From assembly GCF_001518015.1 (NCBI RefSeq), contig NZ_LPUY01000060.1, positions 1 through 64,000 on the forward strand: a DNA stretch of 64,000 nucleotides, in the 5' to 3' direction. Shown piece after piece: positions 25,349 to 34,391 of this stretch (position 1 is the first letter of the stretch; each line of letters begins with the position of its first letter). The notes beneath the pieces were generated by a model, which saw only the letters and a list, made by a program, of their open reading frames with translations, had not been told where the DNA came from and made no database searches. Both the position numbers and the translations under genes were made by a program. This DNA comes from Tritonibacter horizontis. Lineage in GTDB: Bacteria; Pseudomonadota; Alphaproteobacteria; Rhodobacterales; Rhodobacteraceae.

Positions 25349-26514
25349 TGACATTTCGGATGACGGGTGATCAAAAGGAAATTCGAGATCAGATCCTGCG
25401 TATATGTGCGCAGTTCGATGACGACTTCTGGCTGGACCGGGATCGGAACGGTGGTTTCCCGCATGAATTGCACAGGGCGATGGCAGATGGTGGCTGGCTT
25501 GGTATTGCCATGCCGGAAGACGTCGGCGGTTCTGGTCTAGGGATCACCGAAGCGACCATCATGATGCAGGCGATTGCCGAATCGGGGGCTGGCGCCAGCG
25601 GGGCCTCGGCCATCCACATGAACATTTTCGGGCTCAACCCGGTGGTCAAGTTCGGAACCGATGAACAGCGCGCGCGCATGCTGCCCCCCCTGATCGCCGG
25701 CGATCAAAAAGCTTGTTTCGCTGTAACCGAGCCGACGACCGGGCTGGATACGACCAAGCTGAAAACCATGGCGGTGCGACAGGGAGATAGGTATGTCGTG
25801 CACGGGCAGAAGGTCTGGATCTCGACCGCGCAGGTGGCGGACAAAATGTTACTTTTGGCCAGAACAACGCGGCTTGAGGATGTGATCAACCCGACCGAAG
25901 GGCTGAGCCTGTTCTATACCGATCTCAACCGCGATTTCGTTGATGTGCGAGAGATCGAAAAGATGGGGCGCAAGGCGGTCGATTCGAACGAGGTTTTCAT
26001 AGACGGGCTGCCTATACCGGCTGAAGACTTGATCGGAGAAGAGGGCAAGGGTTTCCGGCAAATCCTGCATGGGCTGAACCCGGAACGCATCCTGGTGGCA
26101 GGCGAATGTATCGGCATCGCCCGCAATGCTCTGGCACGCGCAGCGCAATATGCCAAAGAACGGGTGGTTTTCGACCGGCCAATCGGTCAGAATCAGGGCG
26201 TTCAGCATCCGCTGGCTCAGGCTTGGGCGCGGGTGGAATCGGCCAATCTCATGGTGATGCACGCCGCTGCCCTTTACGATGCGGGAGAGCCTTGCGGCAT
26301 CGAAGCGAACGCAGCCAAGCTTTTGGCCGCCGACGCCGCGGTCGAGGCAACCGAGGCCGCACAGATCACCTTTGGCGGGTTCGGATACGCCAAGGAATAT
26401 CACGTGGAGCGGCTGGTCCGGGAAGCACTGTTGTTCCGTATCGTACCGGTGACGCCACAGATGCTTTTGTCGTTCATAGCGGAAAAAGCGCTTGGACTTC
26501 CAAAGTCTTACTGA
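25348..26514 (+). CDS. acyl-CoA dehydrogenase
   Basis: A 388-residue FAD-dependent acyl-CoA dehydrogenase. It shows CFAVTEPTTGLDTTKLKTMAV with the flavin-binding WIS motif (KVWISTAQ), RVVFDRPIGQNQGVQHPLA, and the C-terminal AQITFGGFGYAKEYHVERLVREA. It resembles the enzyme at 62318-63481 along most of its length, so the two are probably paralogues. It is translationally coupled to the CoA-transferase upstream and should oxidise the acyl-CoA made by it, giving electrons to EtfBA encoded downstream. Confidence 0.9.
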   Translation: MTFRMTGDQKEIRDQILRICAQFDDDFWLDRDRNGGFPHELHRAMADGGWLGIAMPEDVGGSGLGITEATIMMQAIAESGAGASGASAIHMNIFGLNPVVKFGTDEQRARMLPPLIAGDQKACFAVTEPTTGLDTTKLKTMAVRQGDRYVVHGQKVWISTAQVADKMLLLARTTRLEDVINPTEGLSLFYTDLNRDFVDVREIEKMGRKAVDSNEVFIDGLPIPAEDLIGEEGKGFRQILHGLNPERILVAGECIGIARNALARAAQYAKERVVFDRPIGQNQGVQHPLAQAWARVESANLMVMHAAALYDAGEPCGIEANAAKLLAADAAVEATEAAQITFGGFGYAKEYHVERLVREALLFRIVPVTPQMLLSFIAEKALGLPKSY

Positions 26515-26560
26515 CCGCGAGTCACGTTCTGGGACAGTGTACATTCTCTGCTTGTTTTTT

Positions 26561-26578
26561 TTCTAACGAACGTTAGAA
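26561..26578 (+). promoter_or_regulatory. operator site 2
   Basis: TTCTAACGAACGTTAGAA, a perfect inverted repeat with a 4-base centre, lies 43 bases before the SDR start. A possible TTGTTT (26552-26557) and TAGAAT (26574-26579) flank or overlap it, suggesting a second promoter inside the operon under the same regulator. Confidence 0.75.
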
Positions 26579-26620
26579 TATTGAAAAATGCCCCAACCGG
26601 GGAACAAGGGAGGAGGCGTC

Positions 26621-27475
26621 ATGAGTGAGACGCAGTTCGGGTCTTCGCGAGAGGACCTGTCAAAACGTACAACCGTTTACGCACAAGATTTGTTCGCGGG
26701 AAAAAACGTCGTTGTAACCGGCGCAGGTGGCGGATTGGGGCTGGCAATTGCGGTTCTGTTCGCCAAGCTGGGCGCCAATCTGGCGATCAATGGACGCAAC
26801 GAGGAAAAGCTGGCCTCGGCCAAAGAGTACCTCGAGAGCTTTGGCGGCAGGGTTTTCGCCAAGCCCATGACCATCCGTGACCCTGAACAGGTCGAGGATT
26901 TTGTCGCCAAGACAAATCAGGAATTCGGTTCCATAGACGTTTTGGTGAACAATGCAGGGGGCCAGTTTCCGCAGGCCGCGCTGGATTTTTCCTCGAAAGG
27001 TTGGAACGCCGTTATAGACACCAACCTCAACGGAACCTGGTGGATGATGCAGTCCACCGCGCGCCACTGGGTTGCGAGCAAGAAACCGGGTTCCATCGTG
27101 AACATCGTGGCCGATATCTGGCGCGGCATGCCCGGCATCGCGCATACCTGTGCCGCGCGGGCAGGGGTGATATACTTGTCCAAATCGGTCGCGGTAGAGT
27201 GGGCGCCGCATGGGATTCGCGTGAACTGCGTGGCACCGGGTTGCTGTGAAAGCAACGGTTTCGGGAATTATCCTGCAGAGGGTGCCGCAACCTTTCAGGA
27301 CTCCAATCCGATGCGGCACGCCGGGGACGAATGGGATGTCGCTGAAGGCGTTGTCTATATGGCAGCCAATTCCGGTAAATTTGTAACCGGCGAAGTTCTG
27401 AACATCGACGGTGGGCAACAATTGTGGGGAGATCCATGGCCAACGGGGCGACCGGACTACTTCCGGATTTCCTGA
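26621..27475 (+). CDS. SDR of the 2,4-dienoyl-CoA / trans-2-enoyl-CoA reductase type
   Basis: A 284-residue short-chain dehydrogenase. The cofactor motif TGAGGGLG is at 33-40 and NNAGG is in LVNNAGGQFPQA. Instead of the usual Y-x-x-x-K, the catalytic segment reads HTCAARAGVIYLSKSVAVEWAPHG, the pattern of the DECR/PECR enoyl-CoA reductases, which lack that tyrosine. It therefore probably reduces an unsaturated acyl-CoA with NADPH. The start at 26621 is fixed by GGGAGGAGG; the upstream ATG at 26588 has none. It follows operator site 2. Confidence 0.85.
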   Translation: MSETQFGSSREDLSKRTTVYAQDLFAGKNVVVTGAGGGLGLAIAVLFAKLGANLAINGRNEEKLASAKEYLESFGGRVFAKPMTIRDPEQVEDFVAKTNQEFGSIDVLVNNAGGQFPQAALDFSSKGWNAVIDTNLNGTWWMMQSTARHWVASKKPGSIVNIVADIWRGMPGIAHTCAARAGVIYLSKSVAVEWAPHGIRVNCVAPGCCESNGFGNYPAEGAATFQDSNPMRHAGDEWDVAEGVVYMAANSGKFVTGEVLNIDGGQQLWGDPWPTGRPDYFRIS

Positions 27476-27513
27476 TGAAAGCCATGAACCTTAGTGGGGA
27501 CAATAGGATCTAC

Positions 27514-28320
27514 ATGACGACGAAAAACAAAATTTCAGCTGGCGCCGATGACGGGTCGATACTCGAGTGCAGCGGGATCGAACGCCGGTTTGGCGGCATC
27601 GTCGCTGTTACGGGGGTGGATCTCGTTATTCAACGGGGAGAAATCTTTGGGCTTGTCGGTCCGAATGGGAGTGGCAAGACAACACTGACGAACGCTATCA
27701 CCGGGTTTTACCCGCCAAATGTGGGGGCTGTACGGCTGGCCGGGCGCGACATCACGGGCATGGCTCCTCACAAGGTGGCCAAGCTCGGGGTTGCCAGAAC
27801 GTTCCAGAACCTTGCCCTGTTCAACGGGATGAGTGTTCTCGACAACATCTTGCTCGGGCGGCACATCCACCTGAAACCGGGCGTCCTGCGCACGGCGCTC
27901 TATTGGTGGGCCGCACGACATGAAGAAATCGAGAACCGCAAGATCGTCGAGGAGGTGATCGAGTTTCTGCAGCTTGAAGGCATTCGGCATGAATTGGTCG
28001 ACGGTCTTCCGATCGGGCTGAAAAAGCGGGTCGAGCTTGCACGGGCACTTGTGGCAGAGCCGCAGATGTTGATCCTTGATGAGCCGATGGCGGGCATGAA
28101 TCAGGAAGAGAAGGGGTATATGTCCCGCTTCATTCTGGATGCCCGTGCCGAACGTGGCGTCAGCGTTCTCCTGATCGAGCACCATATGGATGTCATAACT
28201 GGCATTTGTGATCGGATGCTGGCGTTGAATTATGGCGAAATGATCGCCAGCGGCATTCCGAAGGACGTTGTAAAAGACCCGCGGGTCGTCAAGGCATATA
28301 TCGGAGGGTCGCATGACTGA
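27514..28320 (+). CDS. livG: branched-chain-type ABC transporter ATPase (LivG-like)
   Basis: A 268-residue ABC ATPase: Walker A GPNGSGKT, then GVARTFQNLALFNGMSVLDNILLGRH typical of LivG, Walker B LILDEPMAGM, and the H-loop IEHHMD. A consensus LSGGQ signature is replaced by IGLKKRVELARALV, as in some LivG proteins. With LivF it powers the LivHM permease. ATG 27514 was preferred (AGGAT upstream) over ATG 27475, which overlaps the SDR stop as TGATG. It overlaps the acyl-CoA synthetase start by eight bases. Confidence 0.9.
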   Translation: MTTKNKISAGADDGSILECSGIERRFGGIVAVTGVDLVIQRGEIFGLVGPNGSGKTTLTNAITGFYPPNVGAVRLAGRDITGMAPHKVAKLGVARTFQNLALFNGMSVLDNILLGRHIHLKPGVLRTALYWWAARHEEIENRKIVEEVIEFLQLEGIRHELVDGLPIGLKKRVELARALVAEPQMLILDEPMAGMNQEEKGYMSRFILDARAERGVSVLLIEHHMDVITGICDRMLALNYGEMIASGIPKDVVKDPRVVKAYIGGSHD

Positions 28321-30232
28321 TTTGACGGAGAAAATGTCTTCGGGCGGCGAAACGATTGGTGCACTTCTGGCGCGGAACGCGTCGCGCCACGGAAAGGATA
28401 TCGCGCTTCGCGAAAAGAAACGCGGGATCTGGGAAGAAACCACTTGGGCGGAATACGCCGAAGAGGTGCTTGCCTGCGCGGCCGGACTTGAAAAGATCGG
28501 CGTAGGGCCGGGCAAGGCTGTACTTATCCTGGGCGACAACCGTGCACGGCTATATGGCGGCATGCTGGCTGTTTCGTTGCTCGGTGCATATGCAATGCCG
28601 GCTTATCCCGGCGCGACACTCGAAGAACTTCGGCACTTTCTTGGCGAAGTCGAAATCGTCGCGGCCATCGCCGAAGATCAGGAGCAGGTCGACAAGATCC
28701 TGGAACTGAAGGGCGCGGGCGCTGAGGGTATCAGCCACATCATTTATGATGAAGCGCGAGGCCTCGGATTCTATGAGGTTGACGGGCTGATGTCCTGGGA
28801 TCACCTGATCGAAGTCGGGCAGCACGTTCTTAATGAAACCCCGGGCTTGCGCGAAGATCTCTTTGGTCGGGCAAAGCCCGGCGATCCGGCCATTTTCATG
28901 CATTCGTCAGGGACCACTGGAAAGCCGAAAGGTATCGTTCTGAGTCAAAAGAACGTTCTTGCTGCGGCCAGGAACGGGCATGCAGCGGGTGTATTCGAGG
29001 AAAACGAAGAAATCCTCGCCTATCTGCCGATGGCCTGGGTGGGCGACTTTGCCATCACCGTCGCGGCGGCGCTGCTCTGTCGGTTCACCGTGAACGTGCC
29101 TGAACGTCAGGAAACCGTTGTTCGCGACATGCGCGAAATCGCTCCGACATTCTATCTGGCGGCACCGAGAAGCTGGGATCAAATGCTGACGACTATCCAG
29201 GTGGGCATGGAGAACTCGACCCCGGTCAAGAAATGGCTTTACCATTTCTTCATGGACCGGGCGATCGCCGCCGAGACACGCAAGCTGAATGGCAAAAGCG
29301 GCGGTCTACTAGAGCCTTTTGGCCGACTTTTGGGTGAAGTGATGGTTTTTGGTCCGATCAAGGATCAATTTGGCATGAGCCGCCTGAGAAGTGCGTTTAC
29401 CGGTGGTGAGGCGATTGGCGAAGATACCTTCGTGTTCTACCGCGCCCTCGGGATCAAGCTGCGCCAGTTTTACGGCCAGACCGAGAACAGCGCGATCACC
29501 GCGATGCAGGCCCCCAACGAAGTGCGCCTGCATACCGTCGGCAAGCCCGCGCCGGGTGTCGAGGCGAAGATTGACGAGAGCGGTGAAATCCTCTTGCGCG
29601 CGGAAAGCGTGTTTGAAGGGTACTTCAATAAACCCGAAGCGACCGCCGAAGCCCTGACGGACGGGTGGCTGCATACTGGCGATGCCGGTTACTTGGAGAA
29701 AGACGGCCAACTGGTTGTTCTGGGACGTGTCTCCGAGGTCATGCATACGGCCGGAGGCGAGCGCTATGTGCCAAACTACATCGAGAACCGGTTGAAGTTC
29801 AGCCCGTATATCAAGGATGCGGCTGTTATCGGCGCTGGTCTGGACGAATTGACGGCCATGGTCTGCATGGATTTCGAGGCAGTGGGACACTGGGCCGAAG
29901 TGAACGGAGTTCCTTATGTGTCCTATTCCGATCTGTCTCAACGCGACGAGGTCGCCGCGCTGCTGCGCCCTGCTTTCGAAAGGGTAAACAAGGTCGTCAC
30001 CGAGCCGCTTCGCCTGAAGCGCTTTGTCTGCCTTCCAAAGGAATTCGACCCGGACGATGGTGAGATAACGCGGACCCGAAAACTGCGACGCAAGGTCGTG
30101 CAGGAGCGCTATGCCGACGTAATCGCGGCGCTCTACGATGGTACAAAAGAGGTCCATGTAAGCGCGCAGGTGACTTACGAGACCGGGGAAGTAGGGAAGG
30201 TCGAAAGAAGCCTTCCCGTTAGGGAGGTATAA
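28313..30232 (+). CDS. long-chain-type acyl-CoA synthetase (AMP-forming)
   Basis: A 639-residue adenylate-forming ligase. The phosphate-binding loop HSSGTTGKPKG is at about 197-207, the adenine motif in FYGQTENSAIT, and the hinge region GDAGYLEKDGQLVVLGRVSEVMHT. The length and AMP/long-chain layout fit FadD15-like enzymes. It sits between livG and livH and should convert the imported acid to its CoA thioester at the inner face of the membrane. The stop is directly followed by the livH ATG. Confidence 0.9.
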   Translation: MTDLTEKMSSGGETIGALLARNASRHGKDIALREKKRGIWEETTWAEYAEEVLACAAGLEKIGVGPGKAVLILGDNRARLYGGMLAVSLLGAYAMPAYPGATLEELRHFLGEVEIVAAIAEDQEQVDKILELKGAGAEGISHIIYDEARGLGFYEVDGLMSWDHLIEVGQHVLNETPGLREDLFGRAKPGDPAIFMHSSGTTGKPKGIVLSQKNVLAAARNGHAAGVFEENEEILAYLPMAWVGDFAITVAAALLCRFTVNVPERQETVVRDMREIAPTFYLAAPRSWDQMLTTIQVGMENSTPVKKWLYHFFMDRAIAAETRKLNGKSGGLLEPFGRLLGEVMVFGPIKDQFGMSRLRSAFTGGEAIGEDTFVFYRALGIKLRQFYGQTENSAITAMQAPNEVRLHTVGKPAPGVEAKIDESGEILLRAESVFEGYFNKPEATAEALTDGWLHTGDAGYLEKDGQLVVLGRVSEVMHTAGGERYVPNYIENRLKFSPYIKDAAVIGAGLDELTAMVCMDFEAVGHWAEVNGVPYVSYSDLSQRDEVAALLRPAFERVNKVVTEPLRLKRFVCLPKEFDPDDGEITRTRKLRRKVVQERYADVIAALYDGTKEVHVSAQVTYETGEVGKVERSLPVREV

Positions 30233-31120
30233 ATGGATTGGGTCTTTCTATCCGAACTTGCGATCAACGGAGCCCTGACGGGTCTGTTGTATTCGCTGTT
30301 CGCCATCGGCCTCGTGCTGATCTACAAGGCGTCCTCTGTGCCCAATCTGGCGCAGGGCGGGCTGACGATGGTGGGAGCCTATGTGGTTCTTGCCTTGTCG
30401 CACGATGCGGGTTTGCCATTGTGGCTGGCCATTCCGCTTGCCGCAGTTATCATGTTCGGCTTGGGTTTTGGCATCGAGCGGGTGGCGCTTCGGCGTCTCG
30501 CCGGCCGACCGGTCATCATGATCCTGATGTTGACACTTGGCCTCGACATCTTTCTGCGGGGCACAACGCTTGCGATCTGGGGTGGGACATCGCGTTCGAT
30601 TGAACTGGGTGTCAGCTATGAACCGTTGTTCCTGGGTGACCTCTTCATCAGCCGCATCCATCTGGTCGGAGCCGGCGTTGCGGTTGCCCTCTTTGTCGCT
30701 TTCATGTTGTTCTTTCGAACCCGGACCGGGATCAAATTGCGGGCGATCGCGGATGATTACATGGCATCATGGTCGGTCGGAATCTCGGTCGAACACGGTG
30801 TCGGGCTGTCCTGGGCCCTTGCGTCTGTGGTGGCCGTGGCGACAGGTGTCATCTGGGGCGAGATTCAGGGTGTCGATCAGGCACTGTCGCTTCTGCTTCT
30901 CAAAGGTCTGACTGTCGCAGTTCTGGGCGGTCTCGACAGCATTCTGGGCGCGATCGTTGCTGGCATCATTCTGGGCGTGATCGAAAATGTCGGCGCGGAA
31001 TTTCTTGATCCGCTTGTCGGAGGCGGCAGCCGCGAACTCATCGTCGCCGCCGTGCTCATTCTGACGGTCATGATCCGTCCGCATGGACTGTTTGGCCGTC
31101 ACGACATCGAAAGGGTGTAA
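30233..31120 (+). CDS. livH: branched-chain-type ABC permease (LivH-like)
   Basis: A 295-residue inner-membrane permease with about eight hydrophobic segments. It has the LivH pattern: INGALTGLLYSLFAIGLVLIYKAS near the start, PNLAQGGLTMVGAYV, and VAVLGGLDSILGAIVAGIILGVIENV near the end. Its ATG abuts the preceding stop codon. It pairs with the LivM-like protein encoded next. The substrate is more likely the carboxylic acid handled by the surrounding enzymes than an amino acid, by analogy with other catabolic Liv-type transporters. Confidence 0.9.
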   Translation: MDWVFLSELAINGALTGLLYSLFAIGLVLIYKASSVPNLAQGGLTMVGAYVVLALSHDAGLPLWLAIPLAAVIMFGLGFGIERVALRRLAGRPVIMILMLTLGLDIFLRGTTLAIWGGTSRSIELGVSYEPLFLGDLFISRIHLVGAGVAVALFVAFMLFFRTRTGIKLRAIADDYMASWSVGISVEHGVGLSWALASVVAVATGVIWGEIQGVDQALSLLLLKGLTVAVLGGLDSILGAIVAGIILGVIENVGAEFLDPLVGGGSRELIVAAVLILTVMIRPHGLFGRHDIERV

Positions 31121-31123
31121 GGG

Positions 31124-32197
31124 ATGTTTTATAGACTTTCCGGGGTTCATCATGCGAACTATGTTTCGGATAGCCGTATCTTCAAGGTACCTGCTGACCG
31201 TAACCTGACCGCATTTATTTTTCTGTTGGGTCTTGCTGCGCCGTTCATCATACCGTCGCTCTACCTGAACAGTTACATGTTGCCTTGGCTGATCTGGACG
31301 GCCGCCGCGCTTGGGCTGAACCTGGTGACAGGTTGGGCTGGCCAGCTTCACCTGGGCTATGCTGCCGTAATGGCGGTCGGAGCGTATTCGGCGATTCACG
31401 CGGCGCGCTTCGGGGTGCCATGGGAATTCGCCCTGATAATAGGCGGGTTGACGTCATCTGTGATCGGCAGCCTGTTCGCCTTTGCCGCATTGCGGGTCAA
31501 GGGTCTCTATCTCGCACTCACGACTCTTGCGATGCAATTCGTGATGGACTGGGTTCTGACCCACTCGCCGATGATTTCAGGTGGCTCGCACGCATCGCTT
31601 CAAGCGCCCACGCTGGCGCTGCTCGGGCAGGAGATTACTTCTGATACCGGGTATTACTATGTTGTCTTCGGATGGTGTGTGCTGGTGACGATTTTCATGC
31701 TCAACCTCAAACGCACCGCGCTTGGCCGTGCCTTGGTCGCCGTGCGGGAAAAAGACTTTGCCGCAGCGATCTTGGGTGTGAACAGTTTCTATTACAAGAT
31801 CCTGGCCTTCGCGACCTCGTCTTTCATTGCGGGTGTCAGTGGTGCCTTGCTTGTCGCCACCTTCTACTTTCTTGCAGCGCCAGAGCAGTTCTCAGTCTCC
31901 GTTTCAATCCAGGTTCTTGCTATGGTGATCGTTGGCGGTCTTGGCAGTATTATCGGATCCTATTTCGGTGTTGCCATGATCCTTCTTGTTCCCGGTCTGG
32001 TGAACGGTCTCGTCGTCGCGATGAGCAACGGGCTTGGCACGCAGGTCAACGTGGAAACTCTCGCTCACATTCCAAATGCGGTCTATGGCGCGCTGATCGT
32101 CATTATCCTTCTGATCGAACCGCTTGGATTGGGAAAACTCTACGGCAACATCAGAGACTACCTGATGGTCTGGCCCTTCGATCAGTTTAAGAAATAA
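31124..32197 (+). CDS. livM: branched-chain-type ABC permease (LivM-like)
   Basis: A 357-residue permease with an N-terminal cytoplasmic extension of about 25 residues followed by multiple hydrophobic segments. Diagnostic LivM stretches include NLVTGWAGQLHLGYAAVMAVGAY, FAALRVKGLYLALTTLAMQFV and ALGRALVAVREKDFAAAILGVN. It starts three bases after livH, with AAGGGATG overlapping the start. It forms the second half of the membrane channel. Confidence 0.9.
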   Translation: MFYRLSGVHHANYVSDSRIFKVPADRNLTAFIFLLGLAAPFIIPSLYLNSYMLPWLIWTAAALGLNLVTGWAGQLHLGYAAVMAVGAYSAIHAARFGVPWEFALIIGGLTSSVIGSLFAFAALRVKGLYLALTTLAMQFVMDWVLTHSPMISGGSHASLQAPTLALLGQEITSDTGYYYVVFGWCVLVTIFMLNLKRTALGRALVAVREKDFAAAILGVNSFYYKILAFATSSFIAGVSGALLVATFYFLAAPEQFSVSVSIQVLAMVIVGGLGSIIGSYFGVAMILLVPGLVNGLVVAMSNGLGTQVNVETLAHIPNAVYGALIVIILLIEPLGLGKLYGNIRDYLMVWPFDQFKK

Positions 32198-32202
32198 GGG
32201 AA

Positions 32203-33021
32203 ATGCCGATGCAAGAAAAAGCTGAAGCCGCGCCCATTCTGTCAATGAACAGTGTCGAGGTGCTTTACGACAATATAATGCTGGCGATCAAAGGTGTTTC
32301 GATCCAGGTGCCGACGGGCGAGATGATCGCGCTCCTGGGCTCGAACGGAGCGGGAAAAAGCACAACGCTAAAAGCGATCAGCGGTCTTTTGAAGGCAGAG
32401 CGCGGACGCATCAGCCGAGGTGAAATAGCGTTCCAGGGAACAGACATAACCGAAGTGCTTGCGCAAAACCGCGTCGGGATGGGTATCTGTCACGTCATCG
32501 AAGGACGGCGCGTTTTCGAACACTTGACCCCCGACGAAAACCTGACCGCCGCTGCGCCGCGCGGAATGTCCCGATCGGCGCTGAATGCAGAAAAAGAAAA
32601 GATCTACAACTATTTCCCGCGGCTTGCAGAACGCCGTAATTCGCAGGCGGGGTATCTGTCGGGCGGCGAACAGCAAATGCTTGCCATTGGCCGAGCTCTT
32701 GTGACCCAGCCGAGTCTGCTGATGCTCGACGAGCCGAGTCTTGGGCTTGCCCCGTTCCTCGTCGAGGAGATCTTCGGCATCCTGCAAAAGATCAATCGGG
32801 AAGAGGGCATGTCGGTCCTGCTGGTGGAGCAGAACGCACTGGCCGCTCTGGAGATTGTTTCGCAAGGGTACCTTATCGAGAACGGCCGCGTTGTCATGCA
32901 CGGGACTGCCGAGGCGCTCAAATCCAACTCCGACATTCAGGAATTCTATCTGGGCGGCGGTGAAGGTACCAACTTTCACAATGTCAAGCATTACAGCCGC
33001 CGCAAGCGCTGGCTGAGTTAA
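32203..33021 (+). CDS. livF: branched-chain-type ABC transporter ATPase (LivF-like)
   Basis: A 272-residue ATPase: Walker A GSNGAGKST, GICHVIEGRRVFEHLTPDENL, signature LSGGEQQMLAIGRAL, Walker B LLMLDEPSLGLAPFLV. These are hallmarks of LivF. There are two candidate starts, ATG 32203 and ATG 32209, both served by AAGGGAA. An unusual C-terminal extension (GGGEGTNFHNVKHYSRRKRWLS) of about 20 residues follows the normal LivF end. Confidence 0.9.
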   Translation: MPMQEKAEAAPILSMNSVEVLYDNIMLAIKGVSIQVPTGEMIALLGSNGAGKSTTLKAISGLLKAERGRISRGEIAFQGTDITEVLAQNRVGMGICHVIEGRRVFEHLTPDENLTAAAPRGMSRSALNAEKEKIYNYFPRLAERRNSQAGYLSGGEQQMLAIGRALVTQPSLLMLDEPSLGLAPFLVEEIFGILQKINREEGMSVLLVEQNALAALEIVSQGYLIENGRVVMHGTAEALKSNSDIQEFYLGGGEGTNFHNVKHYSRRKRWLS

Positions 33022-33054
33022 GTCTCTAGACGCAGATTGTTCAGGGAGGACGAG

Positions 33055-34293
33055 ATGAAGAAAACTACCAAGGCACTGGCCGTATTTTCCATGTTGGGGA
33101 GTTGGATGGCCGGAACCCAGGCTCTGGCGGAGCCATTCAAGGTCGGGGTTTGCTATGATCTCAGCAAGGCCTATACCTTCGCCACGCCGCAGGTGTCGCA
33201 GGCGGCGTTGGATTTGGCGAAGCTGATCAACATGCAGGGCGGGATCGGTGGCGAGCCGGTCGAAGTTATCGTTCGCGACCACGGAAACGAGCCGCAGCGC
33301 GGCATTGAGTGTTATTCAAAGCTGAGCCGCGAAGGCGTCTTCGTCTTTGACACGCTTTCCACGCCTGTGTCTCTGGCAGTCCTGCCAAGGGCCATGGAAG
33401 ATGAGAACATTCTGATGCAGTCACTTGTCGGTCGCGGCGATGCCGTAGACGGCACGGTCTTTGACTGGGTCTATCCGATCGGGCCGACTTATTGGGGACA
33501 GGCAGCCAACGACGTCGCCTATATCAAGCAATTGCATGACGGCGACATGTCGGATGTGAAGGTGGGCTTTGTCTATTTCGATTACCCGTTCGGGCAGGAG
33601 CCGATCGAGATTCTGAAAACCTTGGCCGAGAAAGAGGGTTTCGAGCTCCAACTCTACCCTGTGCCGCTGCCGGGCAGCGATCAGGCTAGTGTGTGGTCCA
33701 AGGTACGCCGTGAAAACCCCGACCATGTGATCGTCTGGATGCTCGGAGGCGCGCATGTCGTCGCCTCGAAAGAGATGAAGCGAAATGGCATCCCGATGGA
33801 GAAGTACATTTCGGTCAACTGGCTGAACGAAGTGGATATTGCCAATATCGGCAACGAAGCAGCTATCGGTATCAAGCGCGGCACCAATGTCGTGGGTGGA
33901 CAAGATGTTGCCTTGCGCCAAGAAATCATGACCGAGCTCTACGACAAGGGGCAAGGTTCCGGCCCGCTAGAGAAGACCCAGGACGTTTTCTATAACACCG
34001 GACTGGCCATGTACTCCATCGTGTTTGAGGCCGCGCGCAAAGCGGTTGAAAACGAAGGTCTTCCGATCACCGCAAAGTCCTACAAGGCGGGACTGGAGTC
34101 GCTTGAAGGCTACGACGCGAACGGATTGATGGCACCTGTTACCGTGACTGCCAAGGATCATGGCGGCGGTGGCAAGACACGCATCGAGATGTGGGACGGT
34201 AAGGCCTGGGTGCCGCAAACAGACTGGATATCAGAATATACTGATGTCGTATGGGAAGTGGTGAAGAAAAGCTCTTCGACATACCAACAGTAA
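33055..34293 (+). CDS. periplasmic substrate-binding protein 1 of the ABC transporter
   Basis: A 412-residue type I periplasmic binding protein. The signal peptide MKKTTKALAVFSMLGSWMAG ends with TQALA before EPFKVGVCYDLSKAYTF. The start at 33055 follows GGGAGGACGAG; the ORF's first ATG (33037) lacks this. The mature protein has GGIGGEPVEVIVRDHGNEPQRGIECYSKL and NRGDA-type sequences of the LivJ/urea-type family. It is closely related to the next gene's product. It should bind the transported acid in the periplasm. Confidence 0.88.
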   Translation: MKKTTKALAVFSMLGSWMAGTQALAEPFKVGVCYDLSKAYTFATPQVSQAALDLAKLINMQGGIGGEPVEVIVRDHGNEPQRGIECYSKLSREGVFVFDTLSTPVSLAVLPRAMEDENILMQSLVGRGDAVDGTVFDWVYPIGPTYWGQAANDVAYIKQLHDGDMSDVKVGFVYFDYPFGQEPIEILKTLAEKEGFELQLYPVPLPGSDQASVWSKVRRENPDHVIVWMLGGAHVVASKEMKRNGIPMEKYISVNWLNEVDIANIGNEAAIGIKRGTNVVGGQDVALRQEIMTELYDKGQGSGPLEKTQDVFYNTGLAMYSIVFEAARKAVENEGLPITAKSYKAGLESLEGYDANGLMAPVTVTAKDHGGGGKTRIEMWDGKAWVPQTDWISEYTDVVWEVVKKSSSTYQQ

Positions 34294-34391
34294 GAAACGA
34301 CCAAGAGTTGGGGAAAAAAACCGTTTACGGCTGCGGCTCACCCGAAAGACTGATCAAGCTGTTCGACTATCAACCATGGGAGGAATACACC

